From Pteria penguin (taxonomy: Eukaryota > Mollusca > Bivalvia > Pterioida > Pteriidae): 64,000 bases of DNA. Every line of letters begins with the position of its first letter. Positions within the stretch are counted from its first letter, which is position 1. Positions 11,506 through 24,199 of this stretch are shown one piece after another. Both the position numbers and the translations under genes were made by a program. The notes beneath the pieces are model-generated. The model saw nothing but the letters and a program-made list of their open reading frames with translations, did no database searches and was not told the DNA's origin. The stretch covers positions 12,534,501 to 12,598,500 of the forward strand of contig CM068585.1 of the NCBI GenBank assembly GCA_035048485.1, given 5' to 3'.

Positions 11506-12798
11506 CAGTGATGTCGAAATATTCTGGGGTTTTGTAAGACATCGATCTGACAAAATTCCATTTTTTGTTGGACCGAACAAAAATTTGTCAGTCCGAACCT
11601 TTTTTATAAAGCCTACTGTTAAAATATGTTTGGCATCATTTACAGTTAAAGGAACCTGGTTCCCGACTGAAAAATTATAGCATGAAAAGGTTAAATTACG
11701 ACAATATCTTATTTTTCCTGTAATGCAGAAATTATAAACTTTGTGTTAATTGCAAAATCTAAAACTAAAATCCCTCAATGTTTTGGTAGAATAAAGGTAA
11801 TTGAGTCGAATTAAATTCGGTTGGTTTCAATTCTCCAATTAAGGCGATGCTCCGCCCATAATCATGCATGCGCGTGCGCGGATATTCACTGTAGAAAACA
11901 ACAACAATGGTTCACATGGAGGAATACAAGCACGTGAAAATGCAAAAGTGCGGTAGAAAAAAACTATACACAGACTCCGAGGCCAAAAGAAAAAGAAAAA
12001 AAAAAGTGGAACAAATGTTAAAAGCTCGAGTTTCATTGTCAATTGATTTCCTCTGATCGTCCTCATCAATATTCAAAGAGTTGGTATGGTTATGTTGCAA
12101 ATTTAAAACGGGCATATCTCGTTAACGACATCGACTTTTGTAACGATACTTTTTACACATCTTAGATAATATACTAACAATCGATTGCCGTTTAAAAATC
12201 CGTTTACATTTTTTATACTTTTCCCGACTTCAATCGGACCATACTCCTTTAACTAGGCTACATATACATGCAGTGCTCAAAGCTCATAGACAATAGACAA
12301 AGTGATCCTTCTAAGTCTATGTAATGTAGATTTCTTGAAAAAAAAAATAACGCACCAGAGCACAATTACGTTTCCAGAATGTAGTTGAAAACCATATTTC
12401 AAAATTCAATGCAATCATAATTATGAAACAATGCTATAATCTAGCAACTTCAAAATTTAATCAATTCTTTAATTGAATTTTCTTTCAATTTCTATTTCCA
12501 AGTTATCTCTGTGTTGGAAAGTCCGCTCTGCCCCGCTTGCTTCGTATAATTTGGCCTTTTTGTTCATTGGCCACCTTAAAATCGGCTAAACCTCTGTTTT
12601 TGTTTTGCCAACTAACTGACCAGAACGCGGTCAGTTTGATTCTCGCAACGGGTTATTTTCATTCACCAAACCCGATATTTTTCCTTTTTTAACAAGCGGA
12701 CCATTTTGTCAGACTTTTGGTCCGGCAGTCTGGCTTTATTATGTCGGACGTCAATATAAAATGCCAATCTGTTAACACGACAAATTTCGACATCACTG
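11506..12798. mobile_element. Candidate non-autonomous DNA transposon, hAT-like ends
   Basis: Terminal inverted repeats CAGTGATGTCGAAAT lie at 11506-11520 and, inverted, at 12784-12798 (15 of 15 match). The element is flanked on both sides by the direct repeat GTCATG. Subterminal sequences are also alike in inverse orientation (CTGACAAAA with GGACC motifs near both ends). Ends starting CAGTG are common in hAT elements, but those usually give 8 bp duplications, so the superfamily is tentative. No transposase frame is present in the 1.3 kb. Confidence 0.6.
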
Positions 12799-13136
12799 GT
12801 CATGTAATGGTAATACAGAGATTATGCAGCGATGAATCCAGGATTTGATGTCAAAACTAGAGGAAGGAAACTTACGAAAAGACAGAGGATCCGTCTGACC
12901 ACAACCCAATCCCCCCATTTCCCTTCTCCCTTTCCACCTTGGTAAGTCCGATGCAAAACCATGGTGAGCATCCGAAGGCGAAACTACATGAAGGTCTAAC
13001 CGCTTCGCAAATTTCAAGGTTATAAAATATATTCTATTTCGTAATTCTTTCACAATTCAATGCACCTAACTCTGTCAAAGGTATACGAAATGCACTATGA
13101 TCAACAGTATAACAATGTCCCATGCGGAAAGCGTTT

Positions 13137-13346
13137 TTATATATTACCTGGATGTCCTTCAGACTGGTTTTTCAAATATTGCCCTCTAATCAATTGCTCT
13201 CTATAAACAGGCTTGTTAAAGTAGTGTCTTACGTATTGACACATATTTTCTGACTTCATTCCCAACTCTTTCCAGTTCGGTACGCCATCTCCATCTGAAT
13301 CCTGTGTACAGAGTTCCTCTGTAAATGCCCTGCTTACTCTGAATGC
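13137..13346 (-). CDS. Temptin-like protein, C-terminal exon (probably gene B)
   Basis: Seen: after a pyrimidine-rich acceptor (TTTCTCTTTTAAG, AG at 13348-13347) the exon reads in phase 0 AFRVSRAFTEELC, then TQDSDGDGVPNWKELG, a Cys-containing MKSENMCQYV segment and ...SEGHPGNI, then TAA. Known family: the second half of temptin has LC..DSDGDG..N..ELG and ends near a HPG motif; DSDGDG resembles a calcium-binding loop. Phase 0 matches the NPFGK phase-0 donor of the exon at 37512, which lies upstream on the same strand, so the two probably form one gene of about 139 residues. Gene A cannot use this exon because it lies 5' of A's first exon. The exon may instead splice at GTAATAT (13147, phase 1) into an unseen short last exon. 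The usual 'ELGDP.C' is replaced by ELGMKSENMC. Confidence 0.75.
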   Translation of the reverse strand, partial: AFRVSRAFTEELCTQDSDGDGVPNWKELGMKSENMCQYVRHYFNKPVYREQLIRGQYLKNQSEGHPGNI

Positions 13347-13509
13347 CTTAAAAGAGAAATATATTGTGTAGATGGAAGTCAATATTGTCATGTCAACATT
13401 GCCATTTTGTAATGTTTTTAATTACGAAAAAAATTATCGTATCTGGAATCAGAAATACATGTGATTCAACTATATCATTTGTTGTATCTGCTTACTTAGA
13501 TCCAATATG

Positions 13510-14165
13510 GGTGTTTTGACAACCTCCACGGACGTAGTACACAGATCACAAGGCAAACAAAGGCATCATACAAACACCTTCAAGCCCGTAGTAAACAGTT
13601 CACGAAACAAACACAGACATCACACAGACATTTTCACAGTCATCGCACACAGATCACAGGGCAAGCACAGACATTACGCATACACCTCAATCGCCATAGT
13701 TACAGATTACAAAGCATATACAGGTATCAAACAAACATCTCCATGGCCATAGTAAACACATCATAATTCTAACACAGACAAAATAAAAACACCATCAAGA
13801 CCATCATAGTAAAGGATCACAGGGTATACACAGACATATCAACACACCTCCACGATCGTAGTAAACATATAAGAGGGCAAACACAGATATCCACATCTCT
13901 ACGGCCATAGTACAGAGATCACAAGGCAAACACAGACATCATACAAACACCTCCAAGGTCATAGTAAACAGGTCACAAAGTATACAAAAATATAATACAA
14001 ATACCTCCATGGTCATATTAACCAGATCAAAAGGCAAGTACGAATATCTATCATACACCTCCACGGCCATAGTAAACAGATCAAAAGTATATATACAGAT
14101 GTAATACAAACGCCTCCACGGCCCCAGTAAACAGATCACAGGGTAAACAAAGACATCATACATAA
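13510..14165. repeat. About 54 bp degenerate minisatellite
   Basis: Around 12 diverged units contain CACCTCCACGGCCATAGTAA, then ACAGATCACAAGGCAAACAC and AGACATCATACAAA. Units differ by many substitutions, so the array is old. It sits just upstream of the temptin-like C-terminal exon, inside the inferred gene B intron. Confidence 0.85.
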
Positions 14166-15100
14166 CGTCAATTATCCTGCAGTTTGGATACTTTGTGTTG
14201 ACTTAGGAAAACAACTAAAGTGACAACAGTGAATCAACCAGTGTGACCAACCGGTTTACGGGCTCACCTTCCTGTTATTCTGTCATTTTAAAACAGTACA
14301 AGAAACTGATAATAAAATCAAATGTCCAATCATTTTGCTTTACGTGTAGATCTATACAGGATCTGAATATATGTATCAGTATGCTGAATTTATATCAGCG
14401 TTTCGCTTTTTTCAAATCTCTTATCCATCCGTGTCATGTATGTTCTGCGTTCTATATGTTTGAAGAAATTAATAACTTCACACTAAACGGTTTTTTCCGA
14501 AATTTGCTTTGAAGTTTACTCATTCACATCCAAAATAAATAATAAAGGCTTTAGCAATGCGATTGTTTGCTTCCTTTATCCTATTTACAGCTGTGAACTC
14601 AGAATTTTAGAAAACGAACAAAAAAAAAAAAAACACATTTGAAAAAAAAAAACAACGAATAAATCCAAAACAAACAAAACAAAACAAAAAGGACAAATTT
14701 GAAACGAACAAGGCCCGCCAAGTAAAACGTAAATGTAAGAATCTGGAAAAGGGAGGATGGTAGCTCTTGGAAATAAATAAATCTGTAAAGAAATAATAAT
14801 AAACAGGCCTTGGTCAACCTTAAAATTGATATCAATCTTGACTTCTAATTAAAGCATATAAAACATGTGGTCAGATAAAATTGGGTGAAAAAGTTGTTGT
14901 TTCAATTAATAGCATCACAGCTAATTGATCAGTATATACAATGCATCATAGAAATATAACAAAGTCAGTCACATAATATCATATTCAGTTGATAATAATG
15001 ACGTACACGTCATCATATTAAGATGGATGATACTGTAATAAAAATAGAGATACTCAGTAGTTCTCCAAAGGGAAGGTCCGGTACCTAAAAAGTAAAAAAA
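14166..15100. other. Intronic stretch with A-rich low complexity
   Basis: No exon recognised. At 14605-14700 there are A-runs mixed with AACAAAAC. The remainder is plain AT-rich sequence within the inferred 24 kb intron of temptin-like gene B. Confidence 0.4.
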
Positions 15101-15102
15101 AA

Positions 15103-15345
15103 CCACAAACACTCCGTATTGCAAATTTTCGGCCTCACGACCTTTATCAAGCAATTTAAGAGATGATAGATATAAAGCTATGTAAAATCCATGTCTATGT
15201 TTCAAAAATACATAAGCTTCTCTAATTTAAGAAGCTAATGTATTTCTGAAACATAGACATGGATTTTACATAATTTTATATTTGTCATCTCTTAAATTGC
15301 TTGATAAAGGTCGTGAGGCCGAAAATTTGCAATACAGAGTGTTTT
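15103..15345. repeat. Long near-perfect inverted repeat (hairpin), possible foldback element
   Basis: The left arm contains ACACTCCGTATTGCAAATTT, CGGCCTCACGACCTTTATCA and ATCCATGTCTATGTTTC. The right arm carries the reverse complements in reverse order (GAAACATAGACATGGAT, TGATAAAGGTCGTGAGGCCG, TTGCAATACAGAGTGT). The centre is GCTTCT-CTAATTTA-AGAAGC at about 15222. Arms are about 110-115 bp with few mismatches and almost no spacer. Transcription of either strand would give a long hairpin RNA. It could be a solo foldback/MITE or a local inverted duplication. Confidence 0.85.
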
Positions 15346-15374
15346 TGTAATAATAATACTTTTGTTATTATAAA

Positions 15375-16010
15375 GATCCATGCACATCGAATTTTGTTTG
15401 AGATATTTCCCCATATTGTATTGGTCTCTAGTGTTGTTTGAATTATTTACACATATTGTATTAGTCTCTAGTGTTGTCTGAGATATTTACACATATTGTA
15501 TTGGTCTCTAGTGTTGTTTGAGATATTTACACATATTGTATTGGTCTCTAGTGTTGTTTGAGATATTTACACATATTGTATTGGTCTCTAGTGTTGTTTG
15601 AGATATTTACACGTATTGTATTGGTCTCTAGTGTTGTTTGAGATATTTACACGTATTGTATTGGTCTCTAGTGTTGTTTGAGATATTTACACATATTGTA
15701 TTGGTCTCTAGTGTTGTTTGAATTATTTACACATATTGTATCTATATAGGTCTCTAGCATCAGGGACGTATATATCTTTAGATATATACGTCCCTGCTAG
15801 TATTGTTTGAGATATTTCTCCATGTTGTATATGTCTAGTATTGTTTGAGATTTTTCCCCATATTGTACAGGTCTCTAGTGTTATCTGAGATATCTCCCGA
15901 TACTGTATAGACCTATAGTGTTGTCTGAGATATTTCCACATATTGTATAGGACTGGTCTTTTGTGTTATTTGAGATATTTCCCCATATTGTATAGGTCTT
16001 TTGTGTCCTT
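15375..16010. repeat. 40 bp minisatellite array
   Basis: The unit is GTTGTTTGAGATATTTACAC followed by ATATTGTATTGGTCTCTAGT. The first eight or so units are almost identical; those after 15800 are diverged (ATTTCCCCATATTG). A 17 bp hairpin insertion interrupts it at 15761-15796. Confidence 0.95.
15761..15796. repeat. Perfect short hairpin inside the 40 bp array
   Basis: CAGGGACGTATATATCT (15761-15777) is followed by a TT loop and its exact reverse complement (15780-15796). It is absent from the other units of the surrounding array. It is symmetric, so a symmetric binding site, a hairpin insertion or replication-slippage palindrome are all possible. Confidence 0.8.
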
Positions 16011-16329
16011 TGTAAAATTTTAACAATTAAATAAATTTATAGACCGAATAAATACAGTGGATCTTCTTTAATAACGAGGCTTTAAATACTTTAATATCAG
16101 ACTCTGATACAAATGACATTTCTTCGTCATAAAATTAAACTCATTTTTAATATCTGCTTTGCAAGAAAGATCAATGTGATTCAACATCGGTCTATATCTA
16201 CATCGACCGGTTTCAATTCCTTAACAACAAGAAAAACAAAAATGACTCTTACAGATCCATATATTTCTGATATTGATTATAACATTATGGGCTTCGCGAA
16301 GTATAACTGTACATAGCAAAATTCGTGAC

Positions 16330-19300
16330 CCTGCTAGCTAATTAACCAGAAGGTCTTATCTAAATCTGTGACCCTGTTAACGGGGTTAATGTCGTATACA
16401 TCCCAGTACTACCATGTAAAACTCATTAACCAGGTCTTATCTATTTCTGTGGCCCTGTTAACGGGGTTAATGTCGTATACATCCCAGTACTACCATGTAA
16501 AACTCATTAACCAGAAGGTCTTATCTATATCTGTGGCCCTGTTAACGGGGTTAACGTCGTATACATCCCTGTACTACCATGTAAAACTAATTAACCAGAA
16601 GGTCTTATCTATTTCTGTGGCCCTGTTAACGGGGTTAACGTCGAATAAATCCCTGTACTACCATGTAAAACTAATTAACCAGAAGGTCTTATCTATATCT
16701 GTGGCCCTATTAACGGGTTAATGTCGTATACATCCCTGTACTACCATGTACAACTAATTAACCAGAAGGTCTTATCTATTTCTGTGACCCTGTTAACGGG
16801 GTTAACGTCGTATACATCCCAGTACTACCATGTAAAACTAATTAACCAGAAGGTCTTATCTATATCTGTGACCCTGTTAACGGGTTAATGTCGTATACAT
16901 CCCTGTACTACCATGTAAAACTAATTAACCAGAAGGTCTTATCTATATCTGTGACCCTGTTAACGGGGTTAACGTCGTATACATCCCTATACTACCATGT
17001 AACACTAATTAACCAGAAGATGTTATCTATTTCTGTGGCCCTGTTAACAGGTTAATGTCGTACACCTCCCTGTACTACCATGTAAAACTAATTAACCAGA
17101 AGGTCTTATCTATATCTGTGACCTTGTTAACAGGGTTAACGTCGTATACATCCCTATACTACCATGCAAAACTAATTAACCAGAAGGTGTTATCTAAATC
17201 TGTGACCCTGTTAACGGGGTTAACGTCATATACATCCCTGTACTACCATGCAAAACTAATTAACCAGAAGGTCTTATCTAAATCTGTGACCCTGTTAACG
17301 GGGTTAACGTCATATACATCCCTGTACTACCATGCCAAACTAATTAACCAGAAGGTCTTATCTAAATCTGTGATCCTGTAAACAGGGTTAACGTCGTATA
17401 CATCCCAGTACTACCATGTAAAACTAATTAACCAGAAGGTCTTATCTATTTCTGTAGCCCTGTTAACGGGGTTAATGTCGTATACATCCCTATACTACAA
17501 TGCAAAACTAATTAACCAGAAGGTCTTATCTATATCTGTGGCCCTGTTAACGGGGTTAACGTCGAATACATCCCTGTACTACCATGCAAAATTAATTAAC
17601 CAGAAGGTCTTATCCATTTCTGTGGCCCTATTAACGGGGTTAACGTCGTATACATCCCTGTACTACCATGCAAAACTAATTAACCAGAAGGTCTTATCTA
17701 TATCTGTGGCCCTGTTAACGGGTTAATGTCGTATACATCCCTGTACTACCATGCAAAACTAATTAACCAGAAGGTCTTATCTATTTCTGTGGCCCTGTTA
17801 ACGGGGTTAACGTCGTATACATCCCAGTACTACCATGTAAAACTAATTAACCAGAAGGTCTTATCTATATCTGTGGCAGTGTAACGGGTTAATGTCGTAT
17901 ACATCCCAGTACTACCATGTAAAACTAATTAAGCAGAAGGTCTTATCTATATCTGTGGCCCTGTTAACGGGTTAATGTCGTATACATCCCTGTACTACCA
18001 TGTAAAACTAATTAACCAGAAGGTCTTATCTATATCTGTGGCCCTGTTAACGGGTTAATGTCGTATACATCCCAGTACTACCATGTAAAACTAATTAAGC
18101 AGAAGGTCTTATCTATATCTGTGGCCCTGTTAACGGGTTAATGTCGTATACATCCCAGTACTACCATGTAAAACTAATTAAGCAGAAGGTCTTATCTATA
18201 TCTGTGGCCCTGTTAACGGGGTTAACGTCGTATACATCCCTATACTACCATGCAAAACTAATTAACCAGAAGGTCTAATCTGTTTCTGTCGCCCTGTTAA
18301 CGGGGTTAACGTCGAATACATCCCTGTACTACCATGCAAAACTAATTAACCAGAAGGTCTTATCTATTTCTGTGACCCTGTTAACGGGGTTAACGTCGTA
18401 TACATCCCTGTACTACCATGCAAAACTAATTAACCAGAAAGTCTTATCTATTTCTGTGGCTCTGTTAACGGGTTAACGTCGTATACATGCCAGTACTACC
18501 ATGTAAAACTAATTAACCAGAAGGTCTTATCTATATCTGTGGCCCTGTTAACGGGTTAATGTCGTATACATCCCTGTACTACCATGTAAAACTAATTAAC
18601 CAGAAGGTCTTATCTATTTCTGTGGCCCTGTTAACGGGTTAACGTCGTATACATCCCTGTACTACCATGTAAAACTAATTAACCAGAAGGTCTTATCTAT
18701 TTCTGTGGCCCTGATAACGGGGTTAACGTCGCATACATCCAAGTACTACCATGTAAAACTCATTAACCAGAAGGTCTTATCTATATCTGTGACCCTGTTA
18801 ACGGGGTTAACGTCGTATACATCCCTGTACTACCATGCAAAACTAATTAACCAGAAGGTCTTATCTATTTCTGTGGCCCTGTTAACGGGGTTAACGTCGT
18901 ATACATCCCAGTACTACCATGTAAAACTAATTAACCAGAAGGTCTTATCTATATCTGTGGCCCTGTTAACGGGTTAATGTCGTATACATCCCAGTACTAC
19001 CATGTAAAACTAATTAAGCAGAAGGTCTTATCTATATCTGTGGCCCTGTTAACGGGTTAATGTCGTATACATCCCTGTACTACCATGTAAAACTAATTAA
19101 CCAGAAGGTCTTATCTATATCTGTGGCCCTGTTAACGGGTTAATGTCGTATACATCCCAGTACTACCATGTAAAACTAATTAAGCAGAAGGTCTTATCTA
19201 TATCTGTGGCCCTGTTAACGGGTTAATGTCGTATACATCCCAGTACTACCATGTAAAACTAATTAAGCAGAAGGTCTTATCTATTTCTGTGACCCTGTTA

Positions 19301-21240
19301 ACGGGGTTAATGTCGTATACATCCCTATACTACCATGTAAAACTCATTAACCAGAAGGTCTTATCTATATCTGTGACCCTGTTAACAGGGTTAACGTCGT
19401 ATACATCACTATACTACCATGCAAAACTAATTAACCAGAAGGTGTTATCTAAATCTGTGACGCTGTTAACGGGGTTAACGTCATATACATCCCTGTACTA
19501 CCATGCAAAACTAATTAACGAGAAGGTCTTATCTAAATCTGTGACCCTGTTAACGGGGTTAACGTCATATACATCCCTGTACTACCATGCCAAACTAATT
19601 TACCAGAAGGTCTTATCTAAATCTGTGATCCTGTAAACAGGGTTAACGTCGTATACATCCAAGTACTACCATGTAAAACTAATTAACCAGAAGGTCTTAT
19701 CTATTTCTGTGGCCCTGTTAACGGGGTTAACGTCATATACATCCCTATACTACCATGCAAAACTAATTAACCAGAAGGTCTTATCTATATCTGTGGCCCT
19801 GTTAACGGGGTTAACGTCGTATACATCCCTGTACTACCATGTAAAACTAATTAACCAGAGGGTCTTATCTATTTCTGTGGCCCTATTAACGGGGTTAACG
19901 TCGTATACATCCCTGTACTACCATGTAAAACTAATTAACCAGAAGGTCTTATCTATATCTGTGGCCCTATTAACGGGTTAATGTCGTATACATCCCTGTA
20001 CTACCATGTAAAACTAATTAACCAGAAGGTCTTATCTATTTCTGTGGCCCTGTTAACGGGTTAACGTCGTATACATCCCTGTACTACCATGTAAAACTAA
20101 TTAACCAGAAGGTCTTATCTATTTCTGTGGCCCTGTTAACGGGGTTAACGTCACATACATCCCTGTACTACCATGCAAAACTAATTAACCAGAAGGTCTT
20201 ATCTATTTCTGTGGCCCTGTTAACGGGGTTAACGTCGTATACATCCCTGTACTACCATGCAAAACTAATTAACCAGAAGGTCTTATCTATATCTGTGACC
20301 CTGTTAACGGGGTTAACGTCGAATACATCGCTGTACTGCCATGCAAAACTAATTAACCAGAAGGTGTTATCTATTTCTGTGGCCCTGTTAACGGGGTTAA
20401 CGTCGCATACATCCCAGTACTACCATGCAAAACTAATTAACCAGAAGGTCTTATCTATATCTGTGGCCCTGTTAACGGGGTTAATGTCGTATACATCCCA
20501 GTACTACCATGTAAAACTAATTAACCAGAAGGTCTTATCTATATCTGTGGCCCTGTTAACGGGTTAATGTCGTATACATCCCTGTACTACCATGTAAAAC
20601 TAATTAACCAGAAGGTCTTATCTATATCTGTGGCCCTGTTAACGGGTTAATGTCGTATACATCCCTATACTACCATGTAAAACTAATTAACCAGAAGGTC
20701 TTATCTATATCTGTGACCCTGTTAACGGGGTTAATGTCGTATACATCCCTGTACTACCATGTAAAACTAATTAACCAGAAGGTCTTATCTATATCTGTGG
20801 CCCTGTTAACGGGTTAATGTCGTATACATCCCAGTACTACCATGTAAAACTCATTAACCAGAAGGTCTTATCTATATCTGTGGCCCTGTTAACGGGGTTA
20901 ATGTCGTATACATTCCTGTACTACCATGTAAAACTCATTAACCAGAAGGTCTTATCTATATCTGTGGCCCTGTTAACGGGTTAATGTCGTATACATTCCT
21001 GTACTACCATGTAAAACTCATTAACCAGAAGGTCTTATCTATTTCTGTGACCCTGTTAACGGGGTTAACGTCGTATATATCTCTGTACTACCATGCAAAA
21101 CTCATTAACCAGAAGGTCTTATCTAACTCTGCGACTGTGTTAACAGGGTGAATGTCGTGTACATTCCTGTACTATTATGTAGAACTAATTAACCAATAAT
21201 TTTTACCGAAATCTATGACCCTGTTAAAAGAGTCGCGTCG
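16330..21240. repeat. 84 bp satellite-like array, about 58 units
   Basis: The unit reads CTGTTAACGGGGTTAACGTC, GTATACATCCCTGTACTACC, ATGTAAAACTAATTAACCAG, then AAGGTCTTATCTATATCTGT and GGCC. Many units lack one G (ACGGGTTAATG), giving 83 bp. Diagnostic variants repeat at a distance of 2255 bp (for example TGATCCTGTAAACAGG at 17371 and 19626), so about 27 units were duplicated as a block. An 84 bp unit equals 28 codons, which is why runs of intact units are open in one frame (up to 146 codons) until a one-base deletion closes it. The edges at 21130-21240 are degenerate. It lies in the inferred intron of temptin-like gene B. Confidence 0.97.
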
Positions 21241-21382
21241 TATTTATAGACACCTGTACAATCACTATATGCCAAATCAATCAGTACTTCTTTAAAATTA
21301 CACGCAAGTTAGTCCAAGGCAGTGGAAAGGGGTAGTATAAAGGGTGTGGAAATACCACTTATTTCATTTAACTGTCTCATTT
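21241..21382. other. Short unassigned spacer
   Basis: Nothing recognised between the decayed end of the 84 bp array and repeat R3. Confidence 0.3.
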
Positions 21383-21515
21383 ACAAAGCAGTTCCTCTTC
21401 CCAAAGAGTCCAATCTTAAATTACCAAACTTCCAGTAAGATTGACGCAACTTTCTATCACTTAGCTTTATATAAACTACATATCAAAATGTTTTTCAGTC
21501 CCTCCTAGAGAGCTA
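21383..21515 (+). mobile_element. Dispersed repeat R3, copy 1
   Basis: Contains AAATTACCAAACTTCCAG and ATCAAAATGTTTTTCAGTCC followed by CTCC. A diverged reverse-complement copy is at 36215-36345. The two copies lie about 15 kb apart in opposite orientation within the same inferred intron. Class unknown. Confidence 0.55.
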
Positions 21516-21599
21516 CTAAATTTCAAGTTTACTTTACTTAAGATAATTTACCATTATTTTTAGATTTCATTTAAATATTCGTATCTCGCCAATGCAAGA

Positions 21600-21682
21600 T
21601 GAAAAAACAAAAAAAAAAAAAACAAAAAAACAAAAACAAAAAACAAAAAAAAACAAAAAAAAACAAAAAAAAAAAAAAAAAA
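21600..21682. repeat. A-rich CAAAA simple repeat
   Basis: About 80 bp of A-runs interrupted by single Cs. It could be a slipped poly(A) tail, but no element body ending here was recognised. Confidence 0.8.
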
Positions 21683-23420
21683 CTATGTCTTTAATAAGCT
21701 TCCGTATCACCGTGGTATGTAGAAGGTGAGAGCGCTCTGATCAGGGGCAGATCTAAACAAAATCAATTTATGACTTGATATGTATATGTATAGCAAAGAA
21801 AAATATTTCAGATAAAAACAAATGTTAAGGCATACCCTATATGGAGTTTTAAATATGCATTTTACTCTAAAATTTCGTTATATACAATATATATATAGTG
21901 ATCCAGACAGCCAAATGCTTGATATTTTACGTGACAAATCTTTGACGCTTGCCGGATCTATGTCATAAAATAAAGTATTTTGACATTGTGCTTTGATTTA
22001 AGACTAGCAGCTGCATCTAGATAATGATCATAATTTATATGCACCTTACATGTCTAATTAACTTTGACGTCCATATCTGTCTATTCTCGACACACAAACA
22101 TTATTATGGTAATCAGAATAAGAAACGTATCGGCTTTACTAAAGATACAATCAGCTGATTCGGAAGTATGCGTTAGACATAGATACATAACTTACATGTA
22201 TGTGACGGTCGTTATCAAACAAGTTTTTCAACTCAAGTTGCCCGGATGTAAATTTTAACAACTGGCGCCATATTGATATGAAGTTATTAATGTGTATGTT
22301 CTGGTGTTAAATGAATGAAAATTTTAACAAGATCAATTTCTGTTTTGTTGCATTATTTGAGGAAATGAAAGCCTCATCAAATGGTCAATCTTGTCAAGAA
22401 ACCTAGAAATCAGTCGTATCAAGGTCGCTTATGGCGAAAAATGTTCTTTAAAACTTTTCTACCACTGGCGCATGTTTGATTTAAGCAGCAGTTACACTTA
22501 TATGGGAATCGATGTTGTACTTCATGGCATTTGATGCATCTGACTCTGGGTGGTACCTGTTTCACTAGAATAAGTCAACAATCTGCATTGGAAACATGGG
22601 CAGACTCGACATACCTAGGGTATAGGCACTCAGAGGTCGCACTCGGTTGCAACTCGTCATTCTTGATGCACACCTAGTGGATTTTGATAACTCGCTACTA
22701 ATACTTCACTTGGCTGAACTTAAAGGGCAAAAACACACGCCAGATTGTACCATTTTGCTTATTTGTTTTTTTCAAAATTTCTCGGGAAGGCCCCGAACCT
22801 TCCCTACGGGAGGGGAGGACTCCTCCCGGTCCTTGTACCCCCCCCCCTTCCCGTCCGATGTAGCCCTGGGTCCACCACTGAATTTTACCCGTGCTTGTCT
22901 GCAATCATGTGATTGCTACATTGTATATATAGTATATGTAGTATTAACAACATTCGAAAAATACAAGGATACGCTGCCCCTATTTTTGTAAATGGAAGCC
23001 TATCAATGTTAACGTTATTTATAGCTGGGCCCAGCTTACAACACGCATAATTGTGTATAAATACTGGGATGAAATTGTTGAATAGTGGTATTTTACAACA
23101 AATGGTCTAATTAAATTGATGTTCTGTTGATATTATGCCCAGCAAGACGCATTTCAAATAGATGTAAAACAGTCTGTATGTGAAATTACACAAGATATGG
23201 ACTTACGGAAAAGGTTGCACTACAGAATTTTCTTGGCATCTTGATTTTTGCAGTTGTAATGCACATTATAATCTACCATAGACATATAATTCATTTACAG
23301 ACCGACCATAAACGTATGAATTCACATATATAGGCCTACCATAGACATACTTGTATAATCCACGTACCAACCGATCATAGACCTATAATTAAGTACGTGA
23401 ATGGACCGATACGTGTATAA
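21683..23420. other. Intronic stretch without recognised exon
   Basis: AT-rich sequence with a C-run at about 22840 inside a GC-richer patch (22770-22880) that looks like a decayed transposon end. At 23270-23400 there are about three diverged units of an ACCATAGACATATAATT type. Open frames here (for example 22647-22991) lack family features. Confidence 0.35.
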
Positions 23421-23560
23421 GGGGACGACCATTCGATTCTGAGGGGAGGGGCTGGCAAATTTTGTCAGATAATTTATTTTCACATGATTGAGGGATATAA
23501 TATTTATTTCCTTGATATCCAGGGACAGATTATTTATTTTCTTGAAATTTTTATTGCCAT
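23421..23560 (+). mobile_element. Dispersed repeat R1, copy 2 (partial)
   Basis: Starts GGGGACGACCATTCGATTCT followed by GAGGG. It matches the start of the copy at 6765 and the inverted copy at 24475-24646, then diverges into AT-rich sequence with repeated TTATTT. Confidence 0.55.
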
Positions 23561-24199
23561 TAAATACTTGTTAGAATTCCATTGTAATACATGTATATGC
23601 TATTAACAGAACACGTGCTAATGTAAACTTAACAAATGATATGCAAACTACTTTAATTGCATAGGTTTTTTACAACTAGTTTCTATCGTAAAGTGTATAG
23701 TCTCTCTCAGTCCCACATCCAGGTGGAGAATTTCCATTTATCGCTATAGAAGGATGTGTGAGAAAGTGTTGTAGTTTTGGCTTCTTGTCCGAATGATAAT
23801 ATATTATTCGTTTTTTACTTAACTTACTTGATCTATGTCATTTTAATGCAAAAAAAGGCATTTTATAGATACCAGGCGCTAGGTGCACCGATATGTTGAC
23901 GTTAAAATGAGTGGCCAAAAGGGGTCTTAACTGAATTCGCATTATCTCTCACCTGAGCACATATGCAAAGGCGATGTTTAAATTAAATCATTTACATTTC
24001 AAAATTTATGGTGGCTATATTTGTTGACACTGTATGTTTCAATGTTTCATTCGTTTTAAGTTTCTTTCAAATCAGTACAGCAGTACATTCGTCAAATGAT
24101 TTTAACATATTTAGAATATACATTAGGGGCGGACTACACGAAGGAAAGTCCGGCAAATGGATTGGAAATTCGTGACAAAGGGACGCGAATGACACTATT

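Noticed and set aside
12793..13053. Possible third exon of temptin-like gene B
   Set aside because: The 86-codon open frame lacks Cys/Gly features of temptin and no convincing phase-1 acceptor was found. A short CTTTGACAG acceptor near 13083 would leave an intron of about 65 bp and read E, not G, at the junction.
16368..20567. Open frames with a 28-residue repeat (ALLTGLTSYTS...)
   Set aside because: Exact result of the 84 bp unit length; frames end whenever an 83 bp unit occurs.
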